From positions 1-64,000 of the forward strand of contig SVPU01000002.1 in assembly GCA_015065685.1 (NCBI GenBank): DNA of 64,000 nt, written 5' to 3'. Numbering within the stretch: position 1 is the first letter of the stretch; every line of letters starts with the position of its first letter. Both the position numbers and the translations under genes were made by a program. Below, in pieces: positions 25,594 through 34,165 of this stretch. The stretch comes from Oscillospiraceae bacterium (GTDB lineage Bacteria > Bacillota > Clostridia > Oscillospirales > Acutalibacteraceae). The notes under the pieces were generated by a model. The model saw only the letters and a program-made list of their open reading frames with translations. It made no database searches and had not been told where the DNA came from.

Positions 25594-27417
25594 ATGATTC
25601 GTGCACATGTACTTATTTGCGGTGGTACAGGCTGTACTTCTTCAGGCAGTGTTGATATTCAAAAAGCTTTTGCTGATAATATCGAAGCCTTTGGTCTTTC
25701 TGAAGAGGTAAAGGTTGTTCAAACCGGTTGTTTCGGTCTTTGCGCATTAGGACCGGTTGTTATCGTTTATCCCGATGGCACCTTCTACAGCCGCGTTACT
25801 ACTGATGATGTTAAAGAAATTGTTGAAGAGCATCTTCTTAAAGGTAGAAAGGTTGAAAGACTTATCTACAGTGATACAGGTGAAGAAGCTGCAGATATTG
25901 ATATTACCAATGTTGCTCTTAACGATACTGCGTTCTATAAATCGCAGAACCGTGTTGTTCTTCGTAACTGCGGTGTGATTAACCCCGAGAGCATTGATGA
26001 ATACATCGCTATGGATGGTTATGCTGCTTTAGGTAAGGTTCTTACCGAAATGACACCTGAAGATGTTATCAAAACCATCACAGATTCAGGTCTTCGTGGC
26101 CGTGGCGGCGGCGGATTCCCCACAGGTCGTAAATGGGCTTTAACTGCTCCTAACAAAGCAGACCAAAAATATGTTGTTTGTAATGCCGACGAAGGCGACC
26201 CCGGTGCATTTATGGACCGTTCAGTTCTCGAAGGCGACCCACACTGTCTCGTTGAGGCTATGACAATTGCAGGTTATGCGATTGGCGCAACTGAGGGTTA
26301 TGTTTATGTTCGTGCTGAGTATCCTATAGCTGTTAAGCGCTTGCAGAAGGCGATTGATGATGCTCGTGAATATGGTCTTTTAGGCAAGAACATTTTTGAT
26401 AGCGGATTTGATTTCAATTTACATATCCGTCTTGGTGCAGGTGCTTTCGTTTGTGGTGAAGAAACTGCTCTTATGACATCTATTGAAGGTAACCGCGGTG
26501 AGCCGAGACCTCGTCCTCCTTATCCTGCAGTTAAGGGACTTTTCGGTAAACCCACAGTTGAAAATAACGTTGAAACCTTTGCTAACGTTCCTCAGATTAT
26601 CCTTCGCGGCGCTGATTGGTTTGCTTCTATGGGTACCGAGCGTTCAAAGGGAACAAAGGTATTCGCACTGGGCGGTAACATCAATAACACAGGCCTTGTT
26701 GAAATTCCTATGGGAACAACTCTTCGCCATATCATTGATGATATCGGTGGCGGTATTCCTAACGGTAAAAAGTTCAAGGCAGCTCAAACAGGTGGACCTT
26801 CAGGCGGATGTATCCCCGAGTCTCTCATTGATACCGAGGTTGACTTTGATAACCTTACAGCTATCGGCTGTATGATGGGTTCCGGCGGTCTTATTGTTAT
26901 GGATGAAGACACCTGTATGGTTGACATGGCTAAGTTCTTCCTCGAGTTCACAGTTGATGAATCTTGTGGTAAGTGTACACCTTGCCGTGTTGGTACAAAG
27001 AGACTTCTTGAATTACTTGATAAGATTACTGACGGTAAGGGCACACTCGAAGATGTTGACAAGCTCGAAGAACTCTGTAATTACATTAAGCAGAATTCTC
27101 TTTGCGGTCTTGGTCAAACTGCTCCTAACCCCGTTCTTGCAACACTTAAATTCTTCCGTGAAGAATATGTTGCTCACGTTGTAGATAAAAAATGTCCCGC
27201 AGGTGTATGTAAGAATCTTCTTACATTCACAATTGATCAGGATAAGTGTATCGGCTGCGGTCTTTGTGCTAGAAACTGTCCTGTTTCTGCAATTTCTAAG
27301 ACCGACTATGTTGCTCCCGGACACAAGTTGCCTTCTTACACCATTGATGCTGAAAAATGTATCAAGTGCGGTGTTTGTCTTGGTAACTGTAAGTTCAAAG
27401 CAATTTCAAAGATATAA
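25594..27417 (+). CDS. hydB: NuoF-like diaphorase subunit HydB
   Basis: The FMN/NADH subunit of the bifurcating hydrogenase. The protein is 607 aa. A thioredoxin-like [2Fe-2S] N-terminus (about 1-95; CGGTGCTSSG and TGCFGLC) is followed by the NuoF core: GLRGRGGGGFPTGRKW (about 167-182), CNADEGDPGAFMDRS (about 195-209), GAGAFVCGEETAL, and the [4Fe-4S] ligands SCGKCTPCR (about 453-461) with a later Cys. Two ferredoxin-type [4Fe-4S] motifs end the chain (CIGCGLCARNC and CIKCGVCLGNC). This order matches HydB/HndC of trimeric hydrogenases. RBS GGAGG precedes ATG 25594. Confidence 0.97.
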   Translation: MIRAHVLICGGTGCTSSGSVDIQKAFADNIEAFGLSEEVKVVQTGCFGLCALGPVVIVYPDGTFYSRVTTDDVKEIVEEHLLKGRKVERLIYSDTGEEAADIDITNVALNDTAFYKSQNRVVLRNCGVINPESIDEYIAMDGYAALGKVLTEMTPEDVIKTITDSGLRGRGGGGFPTGRKWALTAPNKADQKYVVCNADEGDPGAFMDRSVLEGDPHCLVEAMTIAGYAIGATEGYVYVRAEYPIAVKRLQKAIDDAREYGLLGKNIFDSGFDFNLHIRLGAGAFVCGEETALMTSIEGNRGEPRPRPPYPAVKGLFGKPTVENNVETFANVPQIILRGADWFASMGTERSKGTKVFALGGNINNTGLVEIPMGTTLRHIIDDIGGGIPNGKKFKAAQTGGPSGGCIPESLIDTEVDFDNLTAIGCMMGSGGLIVMDEDTCMVDMAKFFLEFTVDESCGKCTPCRVGTKRLLELLDKITDGKGTLEDVDKLEELCNYIKQNSLCGLGQTAPNPVLATLKFFREEYVAHVVDKKCPAGVCKNLLTFTIDQDKCIGCGLCARNCPVSAISKTDYVAPGHKLPSYTIDAEKCIKCGVCLGNCKFKAISKI

Positions 27418-27435
27418 GAAAGGAGCCTTAAAATA

Positions 27436-29190
27436 ATGGATATGATTAATGTTAAAATTAACGGTATTGCTGTTAGCGTACCTAAGGGCTCTACTGTTTT
27501 AGATGCAGCTCGTTTAGCAGGTGTTGAAATTCCCACACTCTGCTTTATGAAAGAAAAGAATGAAATCGGCGCTTGCCGTATCTGTGTTGTTGAGGTTAAC
27601 GAGGGAAGGGGCTTCCGTATTGTTACCGCTTGTGTTTATCCTTGCACAGAGGGTATGGAAGTTCTCACAAACACTGAAAAGGTTCAGAAGGCTAGAAAAA
27701 CCACACTCGAACTCATTCTTTCAACACACGATAAGAAATGTCTCTCTTGCGTTCGTTCTACTAATTGTGAGCTTCAGAAGCTCTGCCGTGATTACGGTGT
27801 AGATGAAGGCGCATTCGGTGGCTTCAAGCCGATTTACGAGCTTGATAACAGCACCGCTCATCTCGTAAGAGATAATAATAAATGTATTCTTTGCCGTCGT
27901 TGCGTGGCTGCTTGTCAAGAGCAGTATGTTGGCGTTATCGGTGCAAACAACCGTGGTATTGATACAAACATCGGCACTCCTTTTGAGGTTGGTCTTAACA
28001 ATGTTCCCTGTATTTCTTGCGGTCAGTGTACTGCAGTTTGTCCTACGGGCGCATTAGTTGAAAAGGATGACACCGATAAGATTTGGGAAGCTTTAGCAGA
28101 TCCCACAAAGCATGTTGTTGTTCAAACTGCTCCTTCTATTCGTGCAACTCTCGGCGAGTGCTTCGATATGCCTATCGGCACAAATGTTGAGGGCAAAATG
28201 GTTGCAGCTCTTAAGAGACTCGGTTTCGACAAGGTATTCGATACCGACTTTGCTGCTGACCTTACAATCGTTGAAGAGGCAAACGAGCTTGTTGAGCGCA
28301 TTAAGAACGGCGGAGTTCTTCCTATGATTACATCTTGCTCACCGGGTTGGGTTAAGTTCTGTGAGTATTACTATCCTGATATGATTAACCATCTCTCATC
28401 TTGTAAATCTCCTCAGCAGATGGCTGGTGCGGTTATTAAGACCTACTATGCTAACAAGATGGGCATTGATGCTAAGGATATTGTTTCAGTTTCTGTTATG
28501 CCTTGTACAGCTAAGAAATTTGAAATTGGCAGAGAAGATCAATCTGCAGCAGGCGTCCCCGATGTTGATATTGCTATCACAACACGAGAGCTTTCTCGTA
28601 TGATTATGCGCGCAGGTATCAACTTCACAGCTCTTCCTGATGAAGAATTTGATAATCCGCTTGGTGAAGATACCGGCGCAGCTGTTATCTTCGGTGCTAC
28701 AGGTGGTGTTATGGAAGCAGCGCTTAGAACTGCTAACGATTGGCTCACAGGTAAGGATAATGCCGAGGTTGATTTCACAGCGCTTCGCGGCACACAAGGT
28801 CTTAAGCAGGCTACTGTTAATATCGCGGGCAGTGATATTAAGGTTGCTGTAGCTTCAGGCGCAGCTGCTGCTAAGGTTGTTATGGACAGAATGAAGGCCG
28901 GCAACCCTGACGGTTGGACCTTTGTTGAGATTATGGGATGCCCCGGCGGTTGTGTAAACGGCGGCGGTCAGCCTATTCAACCTCAATATGTTCGTGATAC
29001 TGTTGACCTTAAAGCAGTTCGTGCTAAAGCACTTTATGATCAGGATGCTGCTATGACCATCAGAAAATCACACGAATCGCCCGTTGTTAAAACACTTTAC
29101 AGCGAGTGGTATACTGATGGCTTCGGCGGTCATAAGGCTCACCATGATTTACACACAAGCTATGTTGCTCGTGAAAAGTATGGCAAATAA
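27436..29190 (+). CDS. hydA: [FeFe] hydrogenase catalytic subunit HydA
   Basis: Makes or consumes H2 in the bifurcating complex. The 584-aa chain starts with a NuoG-like [2Fe-2S] domain (C36, C47, C50, C66), then a His-Cys [4Fe-4S] (H98, C102, C105, C111) and two ferredoxin clusters (C150, C153, C156, C160; C192, C195, C198, C202). The H-cluster domain (about 220-520) has L1 TSCSPGW (299-305), L2 MPCTAKK (355-361) and L3 EIMGCPGGC (498-506). L1 shows Ser302 where many hydrogenases have the Cys ligand that precedes Pro. I recall the same TSCSPGW in other trimeric group A hydrogenases, but could not check. The gene ends the operon at a long terminator. Confidence 0.96.
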   Translation: MDMINVKINGIAVSVPKGSTVLDAARLAGVEIPTLCFMKEKNEIGACRICVVEVNEGRGFRIVTACVYPCTEGMEVLTNTEKVQKARKTTLELILSTHDKKCLSCVRSTNCELQKLCRDYGVDEGAFGGFKPIYELDNSTAHLVRDNNKCILCRRCVAACQEQYVGVIGANNRGIDTNIGTPFEVGLNNVPCISCGQCTAVCPTGALVEKDDTDKIWEALADPTKHVVVQTAPSIRATLGECFDMPIGTNVEGKMVAALKRLGFDKVFDTDFAADLTIVEEANELVERIKNGGVLPMITSCSPGWVKFCEYYYPDMINHLSSCKSPQQMAGAVIKTYYANKMGIDAKDIVSVSVMPCTAKKFEIGREDQSAAGVPDVDIAITTRELSRMIMRAGINFTALPDEEFDNPLGEDTGAAVIFGATGGVMEAALRTANDWLTGKDNAEVDFTALRGTQGLKQATVNIAGSDIKVAVASGAAAAKVVMDRMKAGNPDGWTFVEIMGCPGGCVNGGGQPIQPQYVRDTVDLKAVRAKALYDQDAAMTIRKSHESPVVKTLYSEWYTDGFGGHKAHHDLHTSYVAREKYGK

Positions 29191-29205
29191 TTTAAACTAT
29201 TGAAA

Positions 29206-29250
29206 AAACACTCTGTTACAAGTATAATTGTAGCAGAGTGTTTTAATTTA
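29206..29250 (+). terminator. Terminator of the hydrogenase operon
   Basis: A long stem with one mismatch (about 29206-29221 with 29228-29243) and a T-rich tail. AAGGAG at 29250-29255 and the TTG start of the next gene follow within 13 bases. Confidence 0.75.
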
Positions 29251-29262
29251 AGGAGAATTGAT

Positions 29263-30099
29263 TTGGCTGAAAGAAATCTTAAAAAGAGCGACCTAGTTCA
29301 GAGAAGTATAATTAAAAAATACAGAAAAAATATATGGAGCAATTTTGTCGGTGCTGTTCAAGAATACGAACTAATTAAAGAAGGCGATAAAATTGCCGTG
29401 TGCATTTCGGGCGGTAAGGATTCAGTGCTTATGGCTTGTTGCCTCAGACAATTACAAAAGCACAGCGAGGTGCCTTTTGAATTGGTTTATTTGGTTATGG
29501 ACCCCGGCTATGCGCCTAAAAATCGTGAATTAATTGAATATAACGCCAAGCTGCTTGATTTAAATGTTGAAATATTTGAAAGTGATATTTTCGAGGTAAC
29601 TGATAGGGTGGGTGGCTCGCCGTGTTATCTCTGTGCGCGTATGAGGCGCGGTTGTCTTTATAGCAAGGCAAAGTCTCTCGGTTGCAATAAAATTGCCCTA
29701 GGACACCATTTAAACGATGTTATTGAGACTCTGCTTATGAGCATGACATATTCTTCAGAAATTAAAACAATGCTTCCAAAGCTTCACAGCACAAATTTTG
29801 AGGGTATGGAGCTTATAAGACCCTTATATAAGGTTAAAGAAAAGGATATTATTTCTTGGAGTAATTATAACGAGCTTAAGTTTTTGCAATGTGCTTGTAA
29901 AATGACCGAAAAAAATGCAGATATCGAGCTGATGTCCAAAAGAAAAGAAATTAAAGCATTGTTTGAATATATAAAAACACAGAATCCCGAGGTTGAGGAC
30001 AATGTTTTCCGCAGCTTGCATAACGTTAATTTTGCAACACTGCCCGGTTGGCGTGATAGTGATAGTGGGGAACTGCATTCATTTTTAGAAAAGTATTAA
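29263..30099 (+). CDS. TtcA-family PP-loop tRNA thiolase
   Basis: A 278-aa ATP pyrophosphatase of the TtcA/CTU1 type that thiolates a tRNA base (C32 in the best-known case). The PP-loop is SGGKDSVLM (about 48-56). Cysteine pairs for an iron-sulfur cluster are PCYLCARMRRG (about 124-134), with a further Cys in QCACKM. GHHLNDVIETLLM (about 147-159) is a strong family signature. TTG 29263 is the start, since AAGGAG lies 7 bases upstream. The longer frame crosses the terminator. A terminator overlaps the end of the convergent glycosylase gene. Confidence 0.88.
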   Translation: MAERNLKKSDLVQRSIIKKYRKNIWSNFVGAVQEYELIKEGDKIAVCISGGKDSVLMACCLRQLQKHSEVPFELVYLVMDPGYAPKNRELIEYNAKLLDLNVEIFESDIFEVTDRVGGSPCYLCARMRRGCLYSKAKSLGCNKIALGHHLNDVIETLLMSMTYSSEIKTMLPKLHSTNFEGMELIRPLYKVKEKDIISWSNYNELKFLQCACKMTEKNADIELMSKRKEIKALFEYIKTQNPEVEDNVFRSLHNVNFATLPGWRDSDSGELHSFLEKY

Positions 30100-30126
30100 A
30101 AAAAGGCGGAATACCGCCTTTTTTTA
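30100..30126. terminator. Bidirectional terminator
   Basis: A perfect 10-bp stem (30100-30109 with 30114-30123) with an AATA loop, flanked by A and T runs. It overlaps the 3' end of the minus-strand glycosylase gene by a few bases. Confidence 0.85.
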
Positions 30127-30957
30127 AATATTCAGTTTTGTTTCTCTTGCATAAAAGAAAATGTATTGCTGCACAATTCCGGCGTATGGAACAGCTTCTT
30201 TCGGCAGTTCGCCATCAAATAAAACCTGCATAGCGCGCTTTATCCAAACATCCTTTGGGAAAGCAGCAATATGTTGGTGAGAGAAGAGAAGCGCACATTC
30301 AGCAACCTTTGGTCCCACACCCTTAATTTTCATCAATTCCTGCCTTGCTTCATCGGTGGAAAGATTTTTAAGGTTGTTTAAATCGATTTCACCGTTTGAT
30401 ACCTTAATTGCAGCATCGAGAATATATTTTGCTCTGAATCCTGAGCGTAAAACACTTAAATCCTCCAGCGAAAGTGATGCAATTTTTTCTGCTGAGGGGA
30501 AGGTGAAATATGTACCCATATTCTCGCCAAAATTCTCACAAAGTCTTGATATAATTCCTTTAATGCGCTTGATATTATTGTTTTGCGAAATAATGAAGGA
30601 GCAAAGTGTTTCCCACGGTTCTTGATTTAAAACTCTGATGCCTTTGCCGAATGAGGCGGCATTTTTTAATATTTCATTACCGCTAATTTCACGTATTATT
30701 TCATCATAATCGCGGTTAAAATCAAAATAATTGCACCAAATGCTTTCGAAATCCTCAAGACACGTGTTATGAAGAATAATAACATCGTTTTTATCAATTT
30801 CGAGCTCTAAATACTTATTAAAAGCAACTCCGCACCAAATTCCGTTTTCTTTTTCGCTCCAACGAAAAGCCTGACCGCAATCAAGTGTTTGGGGTAAAGA
30901 AAAATTCTGCACACCCGAAACATATACATTATTGTTTTTAAATTCTGTTTTAAACAT
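30124..30957 (-). CDS. 8-oxoguanine DNA glycosylase, OGG1-type
   Basis: A bifunctional glycosylase/AP lyase of the HhH-GPD superfamily, 277 aa. The OGG N-terminal domain (FSLPQTLDCGQAFRW, 19-33) is followed by the HhH-GPD core (115-245). The catalytic Schiff-base Lys217 is in KGVGPKVAEC, and Asp236 in FPKDVW is the invariant aspartate. No C-terminal Fe-S cysteines are present, as expected for OGG1. The same fold is sometimes annotated as 3-methyladenine glycosylase. The Lys marks it as OGG-like. Divergent from the DUF6062 gene 69 bases away. Confidence 0.9.
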   Translation of the reverse strand: MFKTEFKNNNVYVSGVQNFSLPQTLDCGQAFRWSEKENGIWCGVAFNKYLELEIDKNDVIILHNTCLEDFESIWCNYFDFNRDYDEIIREISGNEILKNAASFGKGIRVLNQEPWETLCSFIISQNNNIKRIKGIISRLCENFGENMGTYFTFPSAEKIASLSLEDLSVLRSGFRAKYILDAAIKVSNGEIDLNNLKNLSTDEARQELMKIKGVGPKVAECALLFSHQHIAAFPKDVWIKRAMQVLFDGELPKEAVPYAGIVQQYIFFYARETKLNI

Positions 30958-30968
30958 ATAATCACCGA

Positions 30969-30997
30969 TTGATATTATATAATTTTTATGTTAAAAT
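30969..30997 (+). promoter_or_regulatory. Promoter for the DUF6062 gene
   Basis: TTGATA at 30969-30974 and TAAAAT at 30992-30997 have 17-base spacing. The ATG at 31027 follows behind AGGAGA. Confidence 0.5.
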
Positions 30998-31026
30998 GTA
31001 AATAATAAATTATTAGGAGAAATATT

Positions 31027-31710
31027 ATGAGAGATGATATTTGTACCATACCCGTCAGTGAAGTTTTTGAAACTAACGACGGTTGTCCCATTTGCAGAAT
31101 GATAAGCACAGTTGAAAACAGAATTATTGATTATATAATGGGCGATGCCATGATGGAGCCTGATGTTAGAATCGAAACTAATAAGGTTGGCTTTTGCGAA
31201 GAGCATCTGAATAAAATGCTCTCGCGCAGGGGCAGACTTCAGCTAGCACTTATGCTTCAAACGCATATAGATGAAATAAATAATACTGTTTTCGCTGATA
31301 GCATCTTTAATTCTGCCGCTAAAAAGGGTGAAAAGGCCGCTAAATTACACGACAGCTGCTTTATTTGCAATAAAATAGAATTTGGTGTTTCAAGAATGAT
31401 TGAAACAATTTATCGTTGCTACGAAAATGAAAAAGATTTCAGAGAAATGTTTAATAATCAAGAAGCGTTTTGCTTGCCGCACTTTGAAAGACTCATAAAA
31501 GGTACGGATAAGCACAAGATGAAACGTTACGGCGGCGATTTCTCTAAAAATCTCACCAGAATCACGAGTGAATATTCGAAAAAGCTTTATGATAATGTTT
31601 CTGAATATTGCAAAATTTATGATTATCGTTCTGCAAATGGCGAAAAAAAGTCGGACGAAATTATGTATTCTGTAGAAAAAGTTGTTGAATTTTTAAACGG
31701 AAAAATATGA
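31027..31710 (+). CDS. DUF6062-family protein with paired Cys motifs
   Basis: A 227-aa soluble protein. Two half-sites with similar layout stand out: CPICRM (about 20-25) with FCEEH (57-61), and CFICNK (about 111-116) with FCLPHFE (about 147-153). Each could form a Cys/His metal site. The remainder is helical and charged. This matches the DUF6062 family of Clostridia, whose function is unknown. Metal binding is inferred only from the motif symmetry. Confidence 0.75.
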   Translation: MRDDICTIPVSEVFETNDGCPICRMISTVENRIIDYIMGDAMMEPDVRIETNKVGFCEEHLNKMLSRRGRLQLALMLQTHIDEINNTVFADSIFNSAAKKGEKAAKLHDSCFICNKIEFGVSRMIETIYRCYENEKDFREMFNNQEAFCLPHFERLIKGTDKHKMKRYGGDFSKNLTRITSEYSKKLYDNVSEYCKIYDYRSANGEKKSDEIMYSVEKVVEFLNGKI

Positions 31711-31903
31711 ATATTATTCACCGCTTAAATTTACATAATTCGACATAAATTTGTCTCTAAAATAAGTAAAACCCTTTTAAATTGTGGTTTTATCCCACTT
31801 TTCCACCAAGTTATCAACATTTTTATGTTAACCAATTTTTTGAATAATTTTTCCTTTTTATGTCAAACCTTAAAATAAAGAATTATTTAAAGGTTGGTTT
31901 TTA
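31711..31903. other. Intergenic stretch with DnaA-box-like 9-mers
   Basis: No gene is seen. TGTGGTTTT (31783-31791), TTATCCCAC (31790-31798), TTTTCCACC (31799-31807) and TTATCAACA (31811-31819) resemble the DnaA box TTATCCACA with one to three mismatches. The rest is AT-rich. Confidence 0.35.
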
Positions 31904-32176
31904 ATGGTAAAAGGTGTAAGTAAGACTATTATAGAGGTTAATGACACAGGAAGTAAACTTTTCGAGAAAATTGTTTTTTATGTAACTCCCGAATATGGAA
32001 ATTTAAATGCAAAGCAATTAAAAAAAGCAGCCGCCTCTTTTTCTTTTAATTACTCAAGCTCTGCCCAAAAACCCACACTCAGAAAACGATATAAACTGAA
32101 AAAGGGTGTTAAATATTTTCTTATCGGATTTTCGGTTTTTTTGGCTTTGGCGGTAGTAATTTTTGTGCTTTTGTAA
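31904..32176 (+). CDS. Small single-pass membrane protein
   Basis: A 90-residue protein, ATG 31904 behind AAAGGTTGG. The first 65 residues are soluble and polar with a basic stretch LRKRYKLKKG just before the membrane. The last about 22 residues (VKYFLIGFSVFLALAVVIFVLL) form one span, leaving no tail. It looks like a tail-anchored protein with a cytoplasmic domain. I do not recognise a family. It is monocistronic: a good terminator follows. Confidence 0.65.
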   Translation: MVKGVSKTIIEVNDTGSKLFEKIVFYVTPEYGNLNAKQLKKAAASFSFNYSSSAQKPTLRKRYKLKKGVKYFLIGFSVFLALAVVIFVLL

Positions 32177-32185
32177 ATAAAATAT

Positions 32186-32227
32186 TAAAAATGCAGGAAG
32201 TAGGGGATATCTTCTTGCATTTTTTTG
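32186..32227 (+). terminator. Terminator after the small membrane protein
   Basis: A 15-bp stem with one G-U pair (32186-32200 with 32211-32225) leads into a T run. Confidence 0.85.
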
Positions 32228-32277
32228 GTATTTAGAATATAATGATTAAAGTTAAAAACTTTAAAAGAGGTATTTAA

Positions 32278-33006
32278 ATGCAGGATTTTTTAAAAAGCAG
32301 CGCAAAGTTATTTTTGAGAGTTTTTGTTATTAATATTTTGTGCTTAATTCTTGTTATTTCGACCAATGTAATCACAACGGGTTTTTTCACTGAGAACATC
32401 GGCTACACAGTTTATGGTGCTAAGGATGGTGCAGAACAAGCAGAGGTTCTTTACGAGCATAAATTTGCAGATGGTGAAGACTTAAAATTTGAAGAATATG
32501 AAAAAGCGGGCTATATCTTAACCAAGGTTAATAACCGTTCCGAAGTTTCAAAGCAGGGAAAAAGCATCTTTTTAATTGTTACTCAGGTAATGACACTCGT
32601 TCTTTTCATCAATTTTGTTTTTTCGCACATTTGGGAGAGGGGCAACAAGGATTCGAATCTCGCAGCCTTTGGTCATATTAAGGGTGATAAATTACTAGGC
32701 TTTAAAACAGGCCTTGCTGCAATAATACCTTATGCAATTTTCTATTTGATTTTAAGCTTGAATGTGTCAAACATCGGTGCAAAGTTTCCGCTTTTTATCA
32801 TCAAGTTTCTAAGCGCCGCGTTTTATTCAATTTATGAATTGATATTTGATGGTTTAATGTTATTCGGCGAGCTAAAAGTTCTTCAAATTGTATCGATGTT
32901 CGCAACGCTGTTAATCGTACCTATTATTACAGGGCTTGCTTATTATTTGGGCTATAAGGATATTTCTATTGCGCAAAAATTAATGTATAAAAAGGAAAGA
33001 AAATAA
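32278..33006 (+). CDS. Multi-pass membrane protein of unknown function
   Basis: A 242-aa protein with a first span near 10-35, an extracytoplasmic-looking loop of about 60 residues (tyrosine- and glutamate-rich, 40-95), and four further spans (about 98-117, 137-160, 170-190, 203-225). It ends in a basic tail (YKKERK). The stop codon is directly followed by the ATG of the next gene, so the two are probably one unit acting together at the membrane. No motif for enzyme activity is visible. Confidence 0.7.
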   Translation: MQDFLKSSAKLFLRVFVINILCLILVISTNVITTGFFTENIGYTVYGAKDGAEQAEVLYEHKFADGEDLKFEEYEKAGYILTKVNNRSEVSKQGKSIFLIVTQVMTLVLFINFVFSHIWERGNKDSNLAAFGHIKGDKLLGFKTGLAAIIPYAIFYLILSLNVSNIGAKFPLFIIKFLSAAFYSIYELIFDGLMLFGELKVLQIVSMFATLLIVPIITGLAYYLGYKDISIAQKLMYKKERK

Positions 33007-33816
33007 ATGGCAGGAATTTTTGGATTATTTGATTACACAAAAGAGGGACCCGGTGTTAGCAAAAACGCGCCGAAAAAGCACACCTTTTTTAACTTTTTCG
33101 AAGTGTTTTTCCGCAATTTTTGGAAATTTATTTCAATCAATTTGTTACATAGCATAATTTCGCTTCCTATTCTCACAAACGGCATTGCTGCGGTTGGAAT
33201 AACTAACATTACCCGCAACACTGCAAGAGAGAAGCACACCTTTGGTATCAGCGATTTTATTGATACAATTAAAAAGAATTGGAAGCAGGCTTTGGCGGTT
33301 GGAATTATTAATGTTTTAATTTATGCCGTTTTAATTTTCGATTTATTCTTCTTTTATCCAATTAACACAACATTTGCAACTGTAGCTATTGGTATTGTTC
33401 TTGCAATGTTGCTCGTTTTCACATTGATGAATTATTACATTTGGACATTGATGATAACCTTTAATTATACAATTAAGCAGATTTATAAAAACAGCTTTAA
33501 GTTTGTTTTCCTCAATTTTTGGAAAAGTCTTCTATGTTTTGTTGCAATAATTTTAGTTTATGCGGTTTATGCTATAATACCGATTTTGTTCGTTAAATTT
33601 GCTGATTTTATAATTGCAGTTGAAATTATAATTTATTTAGCAACATTCCCGTGCTTTAAATATCTTTTAGTTCAATTTTGCACTTTCCCCGCAATTAAAA
33701 AGTTCATTATCGACCCTTATTATGAGCAAAATCCCGATTTAGACATTCAAAAGCGCCTTGATTTAGGTCTTGAGGTTGATGGATATTCAAACACAAGCGA
33801 TTTTGAGGATTTTTAA
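33007..33816 (+). CDS. DUF624 (YesL-like) membrane protein
   Basis: A 269-aa protein starting the base after the previous stop. The N-terminal GLFDYTKEGPGVSKNAPKKH (about 6-25) is the typical head of clostridial DUF624 proteins. Five spans follow, at about 43-65, 95-117, 122-150, 170-195 and 200-222. The cytoplasmic tail is acidic. DUF624 genes often sit near carbohydrate transport genes in other species, but none are adjacent here. Function unknown. Confidence 0.75.
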   Translation: MAGIFGLFDYTKEGPGVSKNAPKKHTFFNFFEVFFRNFWKFISINLLHSIISLPILTNGIAAVGITNITRNTAREKHTFGISDFIDTIKKNWKQALAVGIINVLIYAVLIFDLFFFYPINTTFATVAIGIVLAMLLVFTLMNYYIWTLMITFNYTIKQIYKNSFKFVFLNFWKSLLCFVAIILVYAVYAIIPILFVKFADFIIAVEIIIYLATFPCFKYLLVQFCTFPAIKKFIIDPYYEQNPDLDIQKRLDLGLEVDGYSNTSDFEDF

Positions 33817-33862
33817 CGAATAAAAAGTTCTTTTTCGCAATATATATTAATCGGTGATATAT

Positions 33863-34138
33863 ATGCGTTGCAGAATAGGGGATTTAAGAAATAAACAGGT
33901 TGTTTGTGTTAAAAACGGCGGTGTTTTAGGATATGTTTCAGATATAGAAATCAACACCCAAAGCGGAAGTGTTGAAGCTATCGTAATTTACGGAAAACTT
34001 CGTTTTTTCGGCCTTTTCGGTCGAGAAGATGATATCATTATCTCTTGGAACGAAATCGAAGTAATCGGTAAAGAAACGGTTTTGGTGTCGTCTAATTCGG
34101 AGCACTGCATTAAAACTTTAAACGATACGGTAGTTTAA
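33863..34138 (+). CDS. YlmC/YmxH-family PRC-barrel sporulation protein
   Basis: A 91-aa PRC-barrel protein starting at ATG 33863 (MRCRIGDLRNKQV), behind GGTGAT. The upstream GTG at 33854 is less likely. Signatures are RCRIGDLRNKQVVCV, GGVLGYVSDIEINTQSGSVEAIVI, and GREDDIIISWNEIEVIG. The family is associated with sporulation in Firmicutes, though its biochemical role is not settled. It supports a spore-forming organism and lies just upstream of greA. Confidence 0.88.
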   Translation: MRCRIGDLRNKQVVCVKNGGVLGYVSDIEINTQSGSVEAIVIYGKLRFFGLFGREDDIIISWNEIEVIGKETVLVSSNSEHCIKTLNDTVV

Positions 34139-34165
34139 TATAAGATTATCAAAATGGTGATTTGA

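Noticed and set aside
26483-26875. 130-aa plus-strand ORF inside hydB
   Set aside because: It is an out-of-frame shadow of the conserved NuoF core.
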